Shown here: positions 57,601-63,600 of the stretch, piece by piece
Position numbering within the stretch: the first letter of the stretch is position 1
Layout: each line of letters begins with the position of its first letter
Source: Chryseobacterium contaminans
GTDB taxonomy: Bacteria; Bacteroidota; Bacteroidia; Flavobacteriales; Weeksellaceae
Length of the DNA: 64,000 nt
Assembly: GCF_001684955.1 (NCBI RefSeq)
Contig: NZ_MAYF01000345.1
Location: 1-64,000 of the forward strand
Reading direction: 5' to 3'
Made by a program: the position numbers and the translations under genes
Notes under the pieces: model-generated
The model's input: the letters and a program-made list of their open reading frames with translations, nothing else
What the model was told of the DNA's origin: nothing
Database searches by the model: none

Positions 57601-60600
57601 TTGCTTTCGACGGTTGGTCTACCGATGTTTTCCTAAAAGAAGTAGCCTCTGTTTATTACGCTCTTGTTGAAGGAAAAGAAGCGGAACTTTCACCAGTAAA
57701 AGTTCAGTACAAAGACTTTGCATTATGGCAGCGTAATTATCTTTCAGGAGAACGTCTTGGAACTCAGATTGGCTATTGGAAAAATAAGCTGGATGATTTC
57801 CAGAATCTGGACTTGCCTTCAGATTTCAAGAGACCGGCTCAAATATCTTATGAAGGAGAAAATCTATATTTCAACCTGAATAAAGAACAGGGAGAAAGCC
57901 TTAGAGCTTTTGCTCAAAAACTGGGCGTAAGTCTTTACAGCCTTATGTTAGGAGGTTATTATCTGATGTTATCTGCTTATTCCGGTCAGGATGATATTGT
58001 AGTAGGAAGCCCAATTGCCAACCGTCATCATGCAGGCCTTGAAGATATGATCGGTTTCTTTGTCAATACTTTGGCATTGAGAGAAAAGATAGATCCTGCA
58101 CAGAATATCAGTGATTTCATTCTTCAGGTATCAAAATCAGTCAATGAAGCCCAGTCTCATCAGGATCTTCCATTTGAAAAACTGGTAGATGAGCTTGGTG
58201 TAGAGCAGGATACTTCAAGACACCCTGTTTTCCAGGTAATGTTTGGTCTTCAAAGTGTTGATAAAGAAGTGAAAGCAACAGAAGGAGAAATATTATTCCA
58301 TTCTTTTGCAGGAGAAGTAGATTATAAGGCTGCCAAATTCGATCTGACTACGATGATTGATGATGACGGAGAAAACATGCGCATCATGTTTAATTATGCG
58401 AAAGCTTTATTTAGAGAAGAGACCATTACCCGAATGGCAGGCTCTTATCAGCTTCTTTTAGATCAGATGGTAGAAAACAATCCGGATGATATGCTCATCA
58501 GCAGCCTTTCATTGATATCAGGAGAAGGAACACTTCAGATAGAACATTGGAATGCCACCCAGGAAGATTATCCGTCAGAAATGACCATTCACAAGATGTT
58601 TGAATATCAGGCTGAAAAAAATCCTGATACCATAGCGTTGGTGTATAATGATGTTAAACTTTCATATCGTGAACTGAATGAACGGGCAAACCGTTTATCA
58701 AACCATCTGATTCATCAGTATCAGCTTCAACCGGATGATCTGGTATCGTTATGCCTTGAAAGATCAGAAAATATGCTAATTGCCATCCTTGCTGTATTAA
58801 AAGCAGGAGCTGCTTATGTACCAATGGACCCATCATATCCAGCGGACAGAATAGGGCATATTTTAGAAGATACCCAGGCAAAACTGGTCATTGCACAGGA
58901 AAGTACAGTAGAGAAATTACACAATATAAAAGTCATTTCACTCGATGAAGTTATCCTTAAAGCAACGCTTGAGACAGAATTGACTAACAATCCTGTTACA
59001 GAGGTTCATTCAGGAAACCTGGCTTACGTAATCTACACCAGTGGAACGACAGGACTTCCTAAAGGAGTAATGATTGAACATAAAGGAGTAATAAACCTCA
59101 TCAGATCAATGATTAAGGCACACCGACTTGAAGAATATCAGGAAGTAGGATGTTATTCCAATTATGTATTTGATGCCTTTGTGTATGAAGCCTTCCCTGT
59201 ATTGTGTAATGGAAATACCCTATGGTTATACAGCAATGAGCTCAGAACCTCAGTGAATGAGCTTAATGATTATATTAAAACCAACGCCATTGAAGTTTCT
59301 TTTATTCCACCAGTTCTGTTAAGAGAAATTGTGGAGAATGGAACAAGTTTAAAACTCATCTTCGCAGGAGGAGAAAGCTTCCCGGCATTGGATAAAAATA
59401 TTGAAAATATTACCCTTGTTAATGAATATGGGCCAACAGAAGGAACCGTATGTGTTACCCTTCATGAGTACAAAGAAGATAAAAACCCACTGAATATCGG
59501 CGGAGCGATTGCGAATACAACCTTGTATGTTCTGGATGCTCAATATCGTCCTGTTCCTGTAGGAGCTGTAGGAGAATTGTTTATCGGTGGAGCAGGCATT
59601 GCCAGAGGATATCTGAACAGACCAGAACTTACTGAAGAACGCTTCATGGCAAATCCATTCCAGAACGCAGGAGAGAAAGAACGAAATGAAAACAGCCGTT
59701 TATACAGAACAGGAGATTTAGTTCGCTGGCTGCCAAACGGAGAGCTTGAATACAGAGGAAGAAACGACTTCCAGGTGAAGATCCGAGGTCATAGAATTGA
59801 ATTGGGAGAAATTGAAAATACCCTGCTTCAGTTTGAAGGCATCCGCCAGACAGCAGTTTTAGCTAAGGAAAACAAATCTGGCTTAAAATACCTGGCTGCT
59901 TACTATGTCTCTGATACAGCAATTGATGGCAGTCTTCTTTCTGAATTTGTATCAGAATCTCTTCCGGAATATATGATACCGGGTGTCTTTGTTCATTTGG
60001 CTGAGCTTCCGCTTACGCTTAATGGAAAATTAGACAGAAGAGCATTACCGGAGCCTGAATTTACAGCTGGTAAAGATTATGTAGCTGCCGAAACAGAACT
60101 TCAGTCCGCACTTTGCCAGATCTATGGTGAAGTACTTGGTCTTGATCCGGAAACCATCAGTATTCATGATGATTTCTTCAGATTGGGTGGGGACAGTATT
60201 ATCAGTATTCAGCTGGTAGGAAAGATCCGTCAGCAGTTAGAAGTAAGATTAAGTGTAAAAGAAGTCTTTACAGCCCGAACGGTAGCTTCGTTATCTCAAC
60301 TTATAGAAGATAAAAAACACGGCAGTGAAGCCACTATCCTTACCGAACAGGGAATTCTTACCGGAGAAGTACCGCTACTTCCGGTACAGGAATGGTTCTT
60401 CGAACAAAAAGAATCCGGATATCTTGTAGAATTCAATCACTGGAACCAGGCCTTCTTAATCAATGTTCCGGAGCTTGACAAAGTTCTTTTTGAACAGGCT
60501 GTAGAGCAATTGTTAACGAAGCATGATGCCTTCAGGTTAGGATATACAGGCCATACACAAGAGTATAAAACAAACCAAACAGCTTCTGAAATTAAGTACC

Positions 60601-63600
60601 TTGATGCTTCCGGCTTGAATGCTGAAGAATTAGCTGATATATTCACAGATTGGCAGTCGCATTTTGATATTGAAAACGGACCATTGTATCAGATTGGATA
60701 TGTCAATGGTTATCAGGACGGAAGTGCAAGAGTATTTTTTGCGTTCCATCACATTATTATTGATGCGGTGAGCTGGAGAATCCTTACCGAAGACCTGAAA
60801 AATATTTATCAGACCCTTGAAAAAGGAGAGAATTATCAGATTCAGAAAGGAAACAGCTACCGCCAATGGGTAGAAGCCATCAGAACCTATAAAAAAGATA
60901 ACCTGGAATCCAGAGATCAGGAAACCACTTATTGGAGTCATATTGCTGATACAGTTGAGGAAAGCAATTCAACATTATCTGAACTGATTACTGAAGATTA
61001 TCACCATGGTCATCTTCAGTTGGATAAAGAATCCACAGGAACCCTGATTCGTGGAGTACATCACATATATCATACTCAGATCAATGATTTACTGTTGTCT
61101 GCTTTAGCTTCTGCTCTTACTGAAGTTACCGGAGATGAGCGTCATGCTATTCTACTGGAAGGACACGGCCGTGAAGAAGTATTCAGCCAATTAGACATTA
61201 CCGGAACAATGGGCTGGTTCACCACCATGTATCCGGTACAGCTGGAAACAGGAAAATCCACAAAAGAAACTGTTGTTCTCACTAAAGAATCTTTAAGAAA
61301 TATTCCTAATAATGGAATTGGTTATGGTAGTTTGATAGGATATATTAACCGTGAATTACCGAAAATCAGTTTCAATTACTTAGGTCAGCTTGATCAGGAT
61401 GATACATCCGGTGATAAAACATGGTTCATTGCAGCTGAAAACAGTGGTGCAGGAGTGGGGGCTTCCAACCGTGACAGTCATTTTGTAAGCATCAACGGGG
61501 CTGTAGTGGACGGACAGCTTAGATTCGGAATTTCAGGATACCTTTCTGATGAAAAGATTACCCTTTTAGCCGAAAGCTTCAAACAGAACCTTGAAACTAT
61601 TATTAAGAACCTTTCAGAAGAAAGCAGAAGTTATCTTACAGTATCAGACGTAGATTATGTAGTAGAAAATGCTCAACTTTCAGCCATTCAGGAGAAAGGA
61701 GAAATAGAAGGTGTATATCTTGCGAACAGCTTACAGGAAGGTTTCGTATACCATGCCCTGAATCAGGGAGAAAAAGATGATGCCTACAGAGTACAGTTAA
61801 TGTGGGATTATCAGGCTAAAATCAATACAGATAAGCTTAAAAATTCCTGGGAATTAATTCAGGCACAATATCCATCTCTTAGAATTCGATTTGATTGGAA
61901 TGGAGAAATTGTACAGGTAATTGATAAAGAAGGTCAGTTAGACTGGAGATATGAAGATATCAGTGCGATGTCTGAAAAAGCCCAGGAAGATTTGATCCGG
62001 AAAATTAAGGATAATGACCGTCTGGAAGTATATGATCTTTCTAAAGGAAATCTTTTCAGAGTGTATCTTTTCAAACGAAACGAGGGACATTACAGCTGCC
62101 TGTTCAGCAATCACCATGCTATTCTGGATGGATGGAGTATGCCTGTTATCATGAATAGTGTTCATGATGCCTATCTGCACCAGCTTCACGGTCAGGAACC
62201 AACTTTATTAGCAGATTCTGCATATGCAGCAAGTCAGAAATATTTACAGGCTAATAAACAGGCAGGACGCAGCTTCTGGAATCAGTATATGACCCTTCTT
62301 GAAGATCAGGAAGACCTGAAAAGCCTTGTAAAAGAGGATCAAAGACATATAGATTTAGGAACTTACCGCCATATTAAAGACCATCAGAAAGTAACAATGC
62401 TGGTGAGCGGAGACCGATACAATAGTCTGAAAGACCTTACAAAAGCTCATGGATTAACAGTAAATGCAGTAATGCAGTACTTATGGCACAGCCAGTTAAA
62501 GCTGTATAGCGGATTGCAGACCACAGTAGTAGGAACAACCGTTTCCGGAAGAAACCTACCTGTTGATGGGATAGAATCTTCAGCCGGGTTGTATATCAAC
62601 ACTCTGCCATTAATTGTGAATCATGAAGAAGGACGTGTGATAGATCGCATTATGGAAATCCAGAACAGGATCAGTGAGCTAAATTCTCATAGCGATATTA
62701 ACCTTGCAGAGCTTCATCATGATGGGCGTCGTATTTTCAGCAGCTTATTTGTGTATGAAAACTATCCGGTACCAAAAGGAGGCGGAAATAATGAGTTAGG
62801 TTTTGCTTTCAGAGATTCTGTTGAAAAACTGGATTATCCACTCAGCATAATGGCTTCAGAACAGGGAGATCGTGTGACGCTGAAGATCAACTATGAAGGC
62901 TTCATTTTTGAAAAGGAAATGATGGAGCAGCTGGTAAAAGGAATGGAATTGATGTTGGATCAGATCATCAATAATCCTGATATAAGCTCAAATAATATTT
63001 CTTATGTTTCGGATAATCATGTTGATTTGTTAAATTCTTGGAATAATACTGAAGACTTAACAACCTCATATCATACAACCCTTCATCAGCGGTTTGAAGA
63101 GCAGGCAGCAAAAACGCCGGATCATACTGCATTGGTTTACAGAGATATCCGATTATCTTATAAAGAGTTGAATGACAGATCAAACCGCCTGGCAAACTAT
63201 CTGCTTCAAACCTATGATCTTCAGCCGGATGATCTTGTTCCGTTATGTTTGGAACGTTCAGAAAATATGATGATTGCTATTTTAGCAGTATTAAAATCAG
63301 GAGCAGCCTATGTTCCAATGGATCCTTCATATCCAACAGAAAGAATAGAGCATATTCTTACAGATACAAATGCCAAAATCATCATAAGTGAAGAAAGTAC
63401 AAAAGATAAAGTACAGGGAGTGAATAAAGCTGAGGTTATTTCACTGGATGATATTGATTTACAGCTTGCTGTTGCAGGAATATCTTCAAAAAATCCTGTT
63501 ACTTCAGTAACCCCAAAAAGTCTGGCCTATGTAATCTATACCAGTGGAACCACAGGACTTCCAAAAGGTGTTATGATTGAGCATAGAAATGCAGTCAATG

